NCBI GenBank assembly: GCA_016840695.1
Contig: JAEORV010000061.1
Location: forward strand, 1 to 7,649
Source of the DNA: Promethearchaeota archaeon
Lineage (GTDB): Archaea > Asgardarchaeota > Lokiarchaeia > Sigyniarchaeales > SOKP01
Length of the DNA: 7,649 nucleotides
Direction: 5' to 3'
This document shows, piece by piece, positions 1 to 6,270 of the stretch (positions are counted from its first letter, which is position 1; every line of letters starts with the position of its first letter). The notes under the pieces are model-generated. The model was given only the letters and a program-made list of their open reading frames with translations, was not told the origin of the DNA and did no database searches. The translations under genes and the position numbers were made by a program.

Positions 1-222
1 GAGTCTAATTAGGACGGTAGAATAGAAATTTGAGAACTCAAAAGATTCTTTAATTACTTGATCATTTTCAAATCCAATTTCATTAAAGATGTTAACAGTA
101 AGATCAATAGCTCTTTCTTCCCCTTTGGAACCGGGTAATCGGGGAAAATTGAACATCTCAATATAGTTTGATATTCTTTTGAACGAATTGGAGCCTGGAT
201 CATTAATTTTTTTTTCACTCAA
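1..222 (-). CDS. Probable M28-family metallopeptidase, N-terminal fragment (cut by window edge)
   Basis: The minus strand is open from a TTG at 222 to the window edge, giving 74 codons with no stop. Residues 27-36 read PRLPGSKGEE, followed by an amphipathic stretch ending NEIGF. This resembles the N-terminal signature of M28-type zinc aminopeptidases, in which R-x-P-G-S precedes a helix. The metal ligands and catalytic residues lie beyond the edge, so activity cannot be judged. An in-frame TGA lies four codons before the TTG, which gives MSEKKIND as the likely start; an internal ATG at codon 23 is the alternative and would also keep the motif. No strong ribosome binding site is visible, and a TATA-like box at 251-260 would give a very short leader. 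The gene is transcribed away from the operon to its right. Family assignment rests on one motif. Confidence 0.55.
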   Translation of the reverse strand, partial: MSEKKINDPGSNSFKRISNYIEMFNFPRLPGSKGEERAIDLTVNIFNEIGFENDQVIKESFEFSNFYSTVLIRL

Positions 223-250
223 AATAACTCAGAATTTAAATTTAGAACTA

Positions 251-260
251 TTGTATAAAT
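251..260 (-). promoter_or_regulatory. Candidate TATA box for the leftward peptidase gene
   Basis: Read on the minus strand the site is ATTTATACAA, about 28 bases before the TTG start at 222. With normal archaeal spacing, transcription would begin only a few bases before the start codon, giving a nearly leaderless message. That agrees with the lack of a clear ribosome binding site. The surroundings are very AT-rich, so chance matches are likely; ATAAATATAT near 279-288 is a competing candidate. Confidence 0.35.
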
Positions 261-351
261 GTTTATGATGATATGAATATATTTATCTTTAAAAATAATA
301 CTCATGCGCATATTGTTTGTGGTAAAATATAGGGGTTAGATTTAAATTTAA

Positions 352-387
352 ATAAACACTATCTACTTTTATTAAACAAGTGTTTAT
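352..387. repeat. Inverted repeat overlapping the TATA box; possible operator
   Basis: ATAAACACT at 352-360 and AGTGTTTAT at 379-387 are exact reverse complements of nine bases, separated by 18 bases. The right arm shares five bases with the TATA box (383-387). A dimeric regulator bound here would block TBP/TFB access, so a repressor site is plausible. The half-site spacing is about 27 bp centre to centre, longer than for a single compact dimer. Binding is inferred, not shown. Confidence 0.35.
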
Positions 388-390
388 ATA
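383..390 (+). promoter_or_regulatory. Candidate archaeal TATA box for the operon
   Basis: TTTATATA matches the archaeal box A consensus, with a purine-containing stretch (AAACAAG) just upstream where a BRE would lie. Usual spacing would put the transcription start near 410-416, leaving a leader of about 50 bases before the ATG at 462. It is the best TATA match in the gap on this strand, and no second strong promoter is evident before 7182. Confidence 0.55.
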
Positions 391-446
391 AACCATCTTT
401 TTATTAAAAACTTATTAAAATTTTAATAAAAAAATAGATTTTGAAC

Positions 447-451
447 AAGGA
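447..451 (+). promoter_or_regulatory. Ribosome binding site choosing the ATG at 462
   Basis: AAGGA lies ten bases before the ATG at 462. It lies inside the first codons of an alternative longer reading that begins with TTG at 441, so the site argues for the downstream ATG. Confidence 0.5.
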
Positions 452-461
452 AATTAACAGA

Positions 462-1250
462 ATGACTAGCGACAATCAATTAATTAATCGGCTTCGATCT
501 CGATCGTTAAAGGGGATCATTTTTGATTTCGATGGAACGCTCCTTGATATAAAGGAAGCAATGGAGAAATCGATTGAGGAGATTTTCACAGATAATAGAA
601 TTGAAGCTGATATGGAATTAACCATTCAAGAGATTGGGGCGCTATTAGAAACGCTTCAAGGATACCCATTACCTAAAATCATACTTCAATCTTACGACAT
701 GTTCAAATACATAACTGCGTTCAAGGATATAACGTTCCTTAAGAAAGTAATGATTTCGACTAAAATATTTTCTAAGTTCTTAGAGCGTTCAAAAGAAGCC
801 CCACTATTCCCTGGGACTAAAGTCTTACTTGATACTTTAAGGAAAAAGCTGAAATATGATATATTCATCATTTCTCACAGCAAAAAAGAAAAGATTATGG
901 AACATCTAATAAGAAATGGAATAGATAAATATTTCAAGGGAATATATGGAACTGACGAGCTTACTTCATTAAAACCAAGTCCAGACGCTTTAAAACCCGT
1001 TTTAAGTCAATATTCTAATGTTAAGAATGGGGAGATTATAATGATTGGCGACATGCCAACAGATATAGAAGCAGGACAAGAGGCGGAATGCGGAACGATA
1101 GCAATAGCAAGCGGGATCAGTAACAAAGAAATCTTAGCAAATTTAAAACCAGATTTGTTGATTGACTCGTTAGAAGAACTAAACGAATTAATTGGAATTG
1201 GCACTATATCAAGTTCAAATACTCAAAAATCAGCAAAAATAAAATCTTAA
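462..1250 (+). CDS. HAD-superfamily hydrolase, phosphoglycolate phosphatase-like
   Basis: A soluble 262-aa HAD phosphatase with all four motifs. Motif I is FDFDGT, with nucleophile Asp22 and acid/base Asp24. Motif II is Ser138 in IISHS. Motif III is Lys171 in SLKPSP. Motif IV is IGDMPTD, with Asp197 and Asp201 for magnesium. About 90 mainly helical residues between motifs I and II form a C1-type cap, as in phosphoglycolate phosphatase and related enzymes that remove phosphate from small metabolites. The length is slightly above the usual 210-240 aa; the C-terminal 20 or so residues are Ser/Lys-rich and probably disordered. ATG at 462 is preferred over TTG at 441 because of AAGGA upstream. It opens the operon, 13 bases before the tandem acyltransferase. 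A role in producing or removing a phosphorylated glycerol or lipid precursor is suggested only by that context; the substrate is unknown. Confidence 0.88.
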   Translation: MTSDNQLINRLRSRSLKGIIFDFDGTLLDIKEAMEKSIEEIFTDNRIEADMELTIQEIGALLETLQGYPLPKIILQSYDMFKYITAFKDITFLKKVMISTKIFSKFLERSKEAPLFPGTKVLLDTLRKKLKYDIFIISHSKKEKIMEHLIRNGIDKYFKGIYGTDELTSLKPSPDALKPVLSQYSNVKNGEIIMIGDMPTDIEAGQEAECGTIAIASGISNKEILANLKPDLLIDSLEELNELIGIGTISSSNTQKSAKIKS

Positions 1251-1263
1251 AGAGTTGAAAAAA

Positions 1264-2943
1264 ATGGAATTAGAATCAAAACCAGGCTCAAAACAAAATG
1301 GAATAAAAGAAAAAACTCCACTAAAAGGAGAAGAGGAATTCGAAGAGATCAAGTTCAAGAAGTCGTCCAACGAAATTATGAACCAAATTTTGAAATACAA
1401 CCCAATTGATCCTCTCAATGACCTATACCGAAAAATAATTGACGCATTACGGTTTACTGAGGAGGAAAAAGAGTTACAATGGTGGGGCGCTCATATTTAT
1501 GTGCATTTACTCACGAGGTTCGTGTGGCGGATTAAAGTGGAAAACGAGGACGGTCATTTATTTCCACAATACGGTCCTGGAATTTTAATTAGTAACCACG
1601 AAAGCCACTTCGATCCTTTCTTTGTAGGTTCGGCGACGGAGAACATCAGAATCCAGTGGATGAGTAAGAAGGAAAATTTCCTAACACCTCTGGTAAGAAC
1701 CCTTTTTACGAATTTAGGCGCTTTCCTACTCGATAGAGACAATCCTCAAGAAGGTTGGGACAAGGCGAAAGAAATTCTCGCAAGTGGACAATGGGTAGGG
1801 ATATTTCCAGAAGGAACCCGCAATGTTGATGGCGAGATGGCAGACTTTAAAACTGGAGCTGTAAGACTCGCAATCGAAACTGGTGTTCCTATCGTTCCCG
1901 CCGCAGTAATTGGTTCGAGCAATGTATTGCCTAAAGGCAGCATGTTTGTAAAACCAGCTAAAGTCAATGTACGAGTGGGTAAAGCAATTTATTATGACGA
2001 ATATTCAGCAGATGACATCACGTATGAATTAATTACAAAACTCTCTGCTGAGTTAAAGCAGAAAGTACAAGACTTACTAGATGGCAATGTCAATTTCTTA
2101 AGCAGTAAGAAATTAAAGAAGAAACTTGAAACCGAGGAACTTTCGATAGGTTCACCTCAAGACGCCGAGAAAAAATCAGGCGGATTTAAAAAGACATTAA
2201 AGGCTTACGGCAAGAATTTTTTACAATTTATCGACGATTCGTGGTATTCTCTGCTAAAGGCTTTAGAAGTGTTCGGTGTTCGAAGACGATTCGAAGATAT
2301 AATATATCATTTTAGTGCAAACCTCGTTAACTATATGAGTCAGACGATAATCCCGTATAAAGAGATTGGATACGAAGAGAACATGCCTAAAAAAGGAGCT
2401 GCTGTCGTGTGTTCAAATCATAACTCGGAATGGGATGTAATAATGAACGCAACTATTGTAGGATTACATGGACGGCAAATGTTTCAAATGTCTAAAGAGT
2501 CGCTTTTTAAAATCCCTATAGTTAATGCTTGGACTAGAACTCATCACGCATTTCCTCTCATGAGAGGAGAATCTGACACGGGATCGTATGAATTTGGTAA
2601 GCAATGCTTAGCAAATGGAGATCTCGTGATGGTGTATCCTGAAGGCACTACAGTTGGAGGGCCAGAAGTTTTAGAAGGTCACACTGGAGCAATGCGCATG
2701 GCGATAGAAGCGAAAGTACCCATTCTCCCGGTAGGAATTACTGGCACGGAAGAAACATATCCTAAACATGCAAAAATGCTAAATTTTGGAAAGGGAAGCG
2801 TTTACAAAATGGGCGAGCCGTTTATGGAGCATGCAAAATATTTCAACGAGCCAATGCCACCTTACGCCGAACTTAAAAGGTTGACTGAAAATTTGATGGC
2901 GAGAATTACGCAACTTAACTTCTATGACGATAAAGACATATAA
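1264..2943 (+). CDS. Tandem PlsC-type acyltransferase, two fused LPLAT domains
   Basis: This 559-aa protein carries two complete PlsC/LPLAT acyltransferase domains, the family that transfers acyl groups from CoA or ACP to glycerol-3-phosphate or lysophosphatidate at the membrane. Domain 1 has NHESHFD (His112, Asp117; the HX4D motif), LLDRD at 155-159, FPEGTR at 181-186 and VPIVPA at 208-213. Domain 2 has NHNSEWD (His386, Asp391), PLMRG at 431-435, YPEGTT at 458-463 and VPILPVG. The second domain has Thr where the usual block III Arg stands. Single PlsC proteins are commonly about 200-260 aa, so this is a true double-domain protein. A charged, low-complexity leader (1-40) and a Lys-rich linker (about 280-310) flank domain 1. 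No clear membrane-spanning helix is seen, so peripheral association is likely. ATG at 1264 is chosen over TTG at 1255, which lies directly after the weak AAAGAG site. Substrate is unknown. Confidence 0.9.
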   Translation: MELESKPGSKQNGIKEKTPLKGEEEFEEIKFKKSSNEIMNQILKYNPIDPLNDLYRKIIDALRFTEEEKELQWWGAHIYVHLLTRFVWRIKVENEDGHLFPQYGPGILISNHESHFDPFFVGSATENIRIQWMSKKENFLTPLVRTLFTNLGAFLLDRDNPQEGWDKAKEILASGQWVGIFPEGTRNVDGEMADFKTGAVRLAIETGVPIVPAAVIGSSNVLPKGSMFVKPAKVNVRVGKAIYYDEYSADDITYELITKLSAELKQKVQDLLDGNVNFLSSKKLKKKLETEELSIGSPQDAEKKSGGFKKTLKAYGKNFLQFIDDSWYSLLKALEVFGVRRRFEDIIYHFSANLVNYMSQTIIPYKEIGYEENMPKKGAAVVCSNHNSEWDVIMNATIVGLHGRQMFQMSKESLFKIPIVNAWTRTHHAFPLMRGESDTGSYEFGKQCLANGDLVMVYPEGTTVGGPEVLEGHTGAMRMAIEAKVPILPVGITGTEETYPKHAKMLNFGKGSVYKMGEPFMEHAKYFNEPMPPYAELKRLTENLMARITQLNFYDDKDI

Positions 2944-2977
2944 ATAACAGCTAGGATAAAAAAGGGGATATTAATAA

Positions 2978-4045
2978 ATGGAAGTGTCTGGAGGAGCACC
3001 CAAATCAAAGGTTAAAGTTGGAATCCCTAGAGCACTTCATTTTTACCGATATTTCCCATTTTGGAAGAAATTACTCGAAGAATTAGGTGCTGAAATTGTC
3101 CTTAGCACGCCCACAAGCAAAAAGATCGTGGAAGAAGGCGTTCAAATGGGCTTTGGAGAACTTTGCATTCCTATGAAGGTATTCTATGGCCACGTTCTAC
3201 ACCTCATCGAGAATCATCCTGATTTGGACTATCTTTTTGTTCCAAGGTATGTGGCTGAAGATAAAGACGCATATTTCTGCCCAAAATTCTTATCGCTACC
3301 AGATGTTATTAGAATTCTTCCGAACGTCCCAAAAATGCTAAATTTTGAAGTAAATGTGAAAGAATTCCCGATATCTCAATCTGTTATTGAGCTTGGAAAA
3401 CAGTTAGGTGTCGGTCAATCAAGAGCTTTAGAATCGTATAAAACAGCTAAAGAATATTTTAAAGAATATCAAGATTTTCTTAGAAAAGGTGTACCTGTAA
3501 ATCACGCCTTGAGATTAGTCCAAAGAGATCTTCCATTCACCGTGCCAAAGAAGAAATCGAAAGGTGATATTAAATTTTTGTTATTGGGACACGGTTATAA
3601 TGTGTGCGATACATACATTAACTTAGATTTTCAAAAAAAATTAAGAGATCAAGGAATTGAGGTCATTACGATCGAAAATCTTCCAGAGTCCCTCTTCAAA
3701 GTTCCAGTAATAGTAAATAAAAGGCTTAGAAATTATTGGAGGCACGAAGAAGAAATCATGCAGGCAATTAGGTATTACCTCACTAAAGGGCGCGATGAAA
3801 TTGATGGTGTGATATTCTTAATTAGTTTTGCGTGCGGTCCTGATAGCCTTATCTCAGAATTAATAATGAGAGACATGAAAGTCGTTGGAATTCCATTTTT
3901 GGATATTATAATGGATGAACATAGCGGTGAAGCTGGATTATTGACCAGAATCGAGAGTTTTACTGAGATGATCAGGAGAAAAAAGAGAAAACTAGAAATG
4001 GACGCAAAGAAGAAAGTAAAATCAAAAATCAAATCGGAGGTATAA
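2978..4045 (+). CDS. DUF2229/HgdB-like Fe-S protein (acyl-CoA dehydratase activase-related), subunit 1
   Basis: This 355-aa protein matches the DUF2229 type, found as a domain in large activase-related proteins. The N-terminal part has VGIPRALHFY (14-23), FWKKLLEELGAE, and ELCIPMK with Cys63. A second conserved Cys is Cys101 in YFCPKF. The second half repeats a Rossmann-like fold: YINLDFQKKL (213-222), FACGP with Cys286, and DEHSGEAG then TRIESF (313-328), typical of the HgdB superfamily. Cys63, Cys101 and Cys286 are candidate cluster ligands. The C-terminal 20 or so residues are strongly Lys/Arg-rich. It is clearly paralogous to the next gene, which starts four bases after its stop, so the two are probably translated together and may form a heterodimer receiving electrons from the activase at 5247-6269. 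AGGGGA nine bases before the ATG supports the start. The actual substrate is not determinable. Confidence 0.85.
   Translation: MEVSGGAPKSKVKVGIPRALHFYRYFPFWKKLLEELGAEIVLSTPTSKKIVEEGVQMGFGELCIPMKVFYGHVLHLIENHPDLDYLFVPRYVAEDKDAYFCPKFLSLPDVIRILPNVPKMLNFEVNVKEFPISQSVIELGKQLGVGQSRALESYKTAKEYFKEYQDFLRKGVPVNHALRLVQRDLPFTVPKKKSKGDIKFLLLGHGYNVCDTYINLDFQKKLRDQGIEVITIENLPESLFKVPVIVNKRLRNYWRHEEEIMQAIRYYLTKGRDEIDGVIFLISFACGPDSLISELIMRDMKVVGIPFLDIIMDEHSGEAGLLTRIESFTEMIRRKKRKLEMDAKKKVKSKIKSEV
4036..4041 (+). promoter_or_regulatory. Strong ribosome binding site fixing a TTG start
   Basis: GGAGGT lies eight bases before the TTG at 4050 and overlaps the last codons of the preceding gene. The encoded MIVSFPNMG is the expected N-terminal end of this protein family, so TTG is very likely the true start. 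Confidence 0.75.
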
Positions 4046-4049
4046 AAGT

Positions 4050-5234
4050 TTGATTGTATCGTTTCCAAACATGGGTCCTAATTGGGTGGCTTTTAAAACT
4101 TTCTTCGAAACAATGGGCGCAGAAGTCATAGTACCAGAACCGACTAATAGAAATACGATTAAATTTGGTGTGAAACATAGCCCGGAATTTGTGTGTTTTC
4201 CATTCAAGGCAACGATAGGAGATTTTAAAAACGCTCTCGAGAGAGGCGCTGATACTCTCGTGATGGCAATAGATTGCGGACCTTGCCGTTTTGGATTCTA
4301 TGCGAGCGTGCAAGAGCGTATTTTACGAGATTTAGGTTATAAAGATTTTAGGTTAATTCCCTTGGATCAAGCAGATTTGCTCGAGTTCAAATGGGTCAAA
4401 GTGCTTTTTGATGTATCCCCTTCAAAAAGCGTAAGCATGTATTCAAAAGCGTTAAAAGCCGTTATAATGCTTCTGAAAAAAGCAAAATTACTCGAAGACA
4501 TCCAAACTGCCGAAGGTTTATTCCGAGCGTACGAACGAACCCAAGGCGATACTACTCACGTGGTCAATGATTTATTACAACAACTTGATCAAACAAACTC
4601 GCTCTCAGGATTGCGAAAATTCCGCCCAATCATTAAAAACACCTTCGCAAACATGGATATTGACAGAACTCGAAATCCCTTGCGAGTAGGTATTTCGGGA
4701 GAAATTCACATTAGTTTGGAACCATATGTGAATATTGATCTTAGAAAAAAGTTAGGCGAGATGGGTGTTGAAATTCACCAATCTATAAGCCTTTACGATT
4801 GGGTAATGCATAAACTTCACGTTAATTTTCATAGAAAGTGGTACGAACACCTTGCAAAGCCTTACGTGCCGATCGACATTGGAGGCGAATGTAGGTGGGT
4901 TCTAGGCGAATATATTGACAAAGCAAATGCAGGATTTGATGGATTTGTTCACGAATATCCTTTCACCTGCATGCCAGAAGTTGTAGCGCGGACCATCATA
5001 ACCAATAAATTAAAGAAAATGTACGACATGCCTATTATCTACTTCTCGTTTGACGAGCAGAGCGGAGTTGAAGGCATGAGAACAAGACTGGAAGCGTTTG
5101 TAGACTTGATGCATTCCAGGCGTAATCAAGATGTTAAGACAAATAAAGTAAAGCTTGTAAACAATCAAAAACAATATGGACATTATGGAAATAACTTTTG
5201 TCACGAATGTATTGAATTAATTCAACCAAAATAA
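4050..5234 (+). CDS. DUF2229/HgdB-like Fe-S protein (acyl-CoA dehydratase activase-related), subunit 2
   Basis: This 394-aa protein belongs to the acyl-CoA dehydratase activase-related, HgdB-like group. It begins SFPNMG, with FFETMGAEVIVPEPT (18-32), Cys49 in FVCFPFK, and a paired Cys76/Cys79 in DCGPCRFG, probable Fe-S ligands. The second half has YVNIDLRKKLGEMG (226-239), Cys281, Cys307 in FTCMPE, and DEQSGVEG then TRLEAF (335-350). It aligns with the preceding protein in order: Cys49 with Cys63, Cys307 with Cys286, YVNIDLRKKL with YINLDFQKKL, and the DExSG/TRxExF blocks. After residue 360 there is a low-complexity linker and a C-terminal FCHEC (Cys384, Cys387) beyond the core fold. TTG start is set by GGAGGT. 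It probably pairs with its neighbour and the activase 12 bases downstream. What it reduces or dehydrates is unknown. Confidence 0.85.
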   Translation: MIVSFPNMGPNWVAFKTFFETMGAEVIVPEPTNRNTIKFGVKHSPEFVCFPFKATIGDFKNALERGADTLVMAIDCGPCRFGFYASVQERILRDLGYKDFRLIPLDQADLLEFKWVKVLFDVSPSKSVSMYSKALKAVIMLLKKAKLLEDIQTAEGLFRAYERTQGDTTHVVNDLLQQLDQTNSLSGLRKFRPIIKNTFANMDIDRTRNPLRVGISGEIHISLEPYVNIDLRKKLGEMGVEIHQSISLYDWVMHKLHVNFHRKWYEHLAKPYVPIDIGGECRWVLGEYIDKANAGFDGFVHEYPFTCMPEVVARTIITNKLKKMYDMPIIYFSFDEQSGVEGMRTRLEAFVDLMHSRRNQDVKTNKVKLVNNQKQYGHYGNNFCHECIELIQPK

Positions 5235-5246
5235 TGGTAAGAACAT

Positions 5247-6269
5247 ATGGTTCAGGTTTCAGATAAAACAGACGGTAGCAAAGCTGAAAAAGAGGCATTT
5301 CTGGGAATCGATGTAGGTAGCGTTAGTTGTAAATTTGTCTTAATTGACATCGATGGCAATTTATTAACTCATGTTTTTTTACGAAATAGAGGTTCTCCAA
5401 TAGATTCTGTAAAAGACGGAATGGCAAAACTAAAAGAGGCCGTTCAAGAAAACGAAGAACTACAGTCATATACAATTAAAGCGTGCGGTACCACGGGTAG
5501 TGCAAGATACCTTACAAAAGCAATTGTTGGAGGCGATCTTGCAAAGACCGAAATAATCGCTCATGCAGTAGCGACTCAATCGATGTACCCTAATGTAAGA
5601 ACTATATTAGAAATTGGAGGTCAGGATTCAAAAATTATAATTCTTCGTGATGGAATCATCATTGACTTTGCGATGAATTCTGTGTGCGCAGCAGGAACCG
5701 GCTCTTTCCTTGATCATCAAGCTTCGAGGTTAGGAATTGCAATCGAAGAGTTTGGGGATTATGCTGTAAAGTCAAATAATCCATTATCTATCGCTGGAAG
5801 ATGTACTGTATTTGCTGAATCAGACATGATCCACAAGCAAAATGCAGGACATTCTCGTGAAGATATCATTGCTGGATTGTGCGACTCGTTAGTTAGAAAT
5901 TACTTGAATAACATAACTAAAGGAAAGGACTTAGACGAACCCGTGGTTTTTCAAGGAGGCGTGTCCTATAATCAAGGAATTGTAGAAGCTTTTGAGCGGC
6001 ACCTTGGCTGCAAGGTAGAAGTACCCAAGTATAATGTTCTAATGGGAGCCTTAGGAATGGCAATTCTCGTGAGAGATCACTATATTGATAACGAAACAGA
6101 GACGCTTTTTAGAGGTCTCGATGTATCAGAACAAGAATTTAAAACATCAACTTTTAACTGCGGTGATTGTCCTAACAATTGCGAAATTGTCCAAGTTAAG
6201 ATGCCATCAGACGAGAATAAAGTGATTGCCCGCTGGGGTTCTAGATGCGGAAAATGGGAGGTGTTCTAA
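5247..6269 (+). CDS. BadF/BadG/BcrA/BcrD-type ATPase activase (HgdC-like) with Cys-rich tail
   Basis: A 340-aa ASKHA-fold ATPase of the family that activates 2-hydroxyacyl-CoA dehydratases and benzoyl-CoA reductases by ATP-driven electron transfer. Visible motifs are GIDVGSVSCK (20-29, phosphate 1), CGTTGSAR (80-87), EIIAHA (102-107), EIGGQDSK (122-129), NSVCAAGTGSF with Cys147, GRCTVFAESD with Cys186, FQGGV (235-239) and MGALGMA (266-272). Cys147 and Cys186 are 39 residues apart, matching the ligands of the dimer-bridging [4Fe-4S] cluster known in HgdC. After the ATPase core (to about 280) comes a tail with Cys305, Cys308, Cys312 and Cys334. This tail resembles the Cys-rich joint that links activase and DUF2229 domains in fused bacterial proteins; HgdC itself, at about 260 aa, lacks it. 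The start is ATG at 5247 with only a weak site (GGTAAG). It presumably drives the two preceding HgdB-like proteins. Confidence 0.92.
   Translation: MVQVSDKTDGSKAEKEAFLGIDVGSVSCKFVLIDIDGNLLTHVFLRNRGSPIDSVKDGMAKLKEAVQENEELQSYTIKACGTTGSARYLTKAIVGGDLAKTEIIAHAVATQSMYPNVRTILEIGGQDSKIIILRDGIIIDFAMNSVCAAGTGSFLDHQASRLGIAIEEFGDYAVKSNNPLSIAGRCTVFAESDMIHKQNAGHSREDIIAGLCDSLVRNYLNNITKGKDLDEPVVFQGGVSYNQGIVEAFERHLGCKVEVPKYNVLMGALGMAILVRDHYIDNETETLFRGLDVSEQEFKTSTFNCGDCPNNCEIVQVKMPSDENKVIARWGSRCGKWEVF
6256..6263 (+). promoter_or_regulatory. Strong ribosome binding site for the 68-aa gene
   Basis: GGGAGGTG lies seven bases before the ATG at 6271 and inside the last codons of the activase gene. It rules against a longer in-frame reading from 6226 that would overlap the activase in another frame. 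Confidence 0.75.
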
Positions 6270-6270
6270 C

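Larger units (their letters stand above)
223..461. other. AT-rich divergent intergenic region
   Basis: No coding sequence is supported here. The region separates the leftward peptidase gene from the rightward operon and presumably holds both promoters. The ten-base word TTTAAATTTA occurs twice, at 235-244 and 341-350; the second copy sits in a perfect 14-bp palindrome at 340-353. A 9-bp inverted repeat (352-360 and 379-387) overlaps the rightward TATA box. No RNA gene or CRISPR-like repeat is visible. Confidence 0.7.

Noticed and set aside
441..461. TTG start seven codons upstream for the HAD hydrolase
   Set aside because: The ribosome-binding-like AAGGA lies inside this extension at the right distance from the ATG at 462. 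The choice is not certain.
223..461. Possible small RNA, CRISPR leader or riboswitch in the divergent gap
   Set aside because: No spaced repeats, no stable GC-containing stem and no known aptamer motif could be seen; palindromes and promoters account for the visible structure.
1007..1967. Several open minus-strand frames of 62-73 codons opposite the HAD and PlsC genes
   Set aside because: They are antisense shadows of genes with clear catalytic motifs and have biased, low-complexity translations.
2771..3347. An exact 18-base repeat, CAAAAATGCTAAATTTTG, at 2771-2788 and 3330-3347
   Set aside because: Both copies encode Lys-Met-Leu-Asn-Phe in the same frame in unrelated proteins, with no flanking similarity. 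Treated as a coincidence of codon choice, not a mobile or recombination site.
3775..4313. Open minus-strand frames of 60-97 codons opposite the HgdB-like genes
   Set aside because: They lie wholly against well-supported plus-strand genes, lack ribosome binding sites and show no recognisable motif.
6226..6270. A longer in-frame start for the 68-aa protein that overlaps the activase gene
   Set aside because: GGGAGGTG seven bases before the ATG at 6271 sets the start, and the extra residues only re-read activase codons in another frame.
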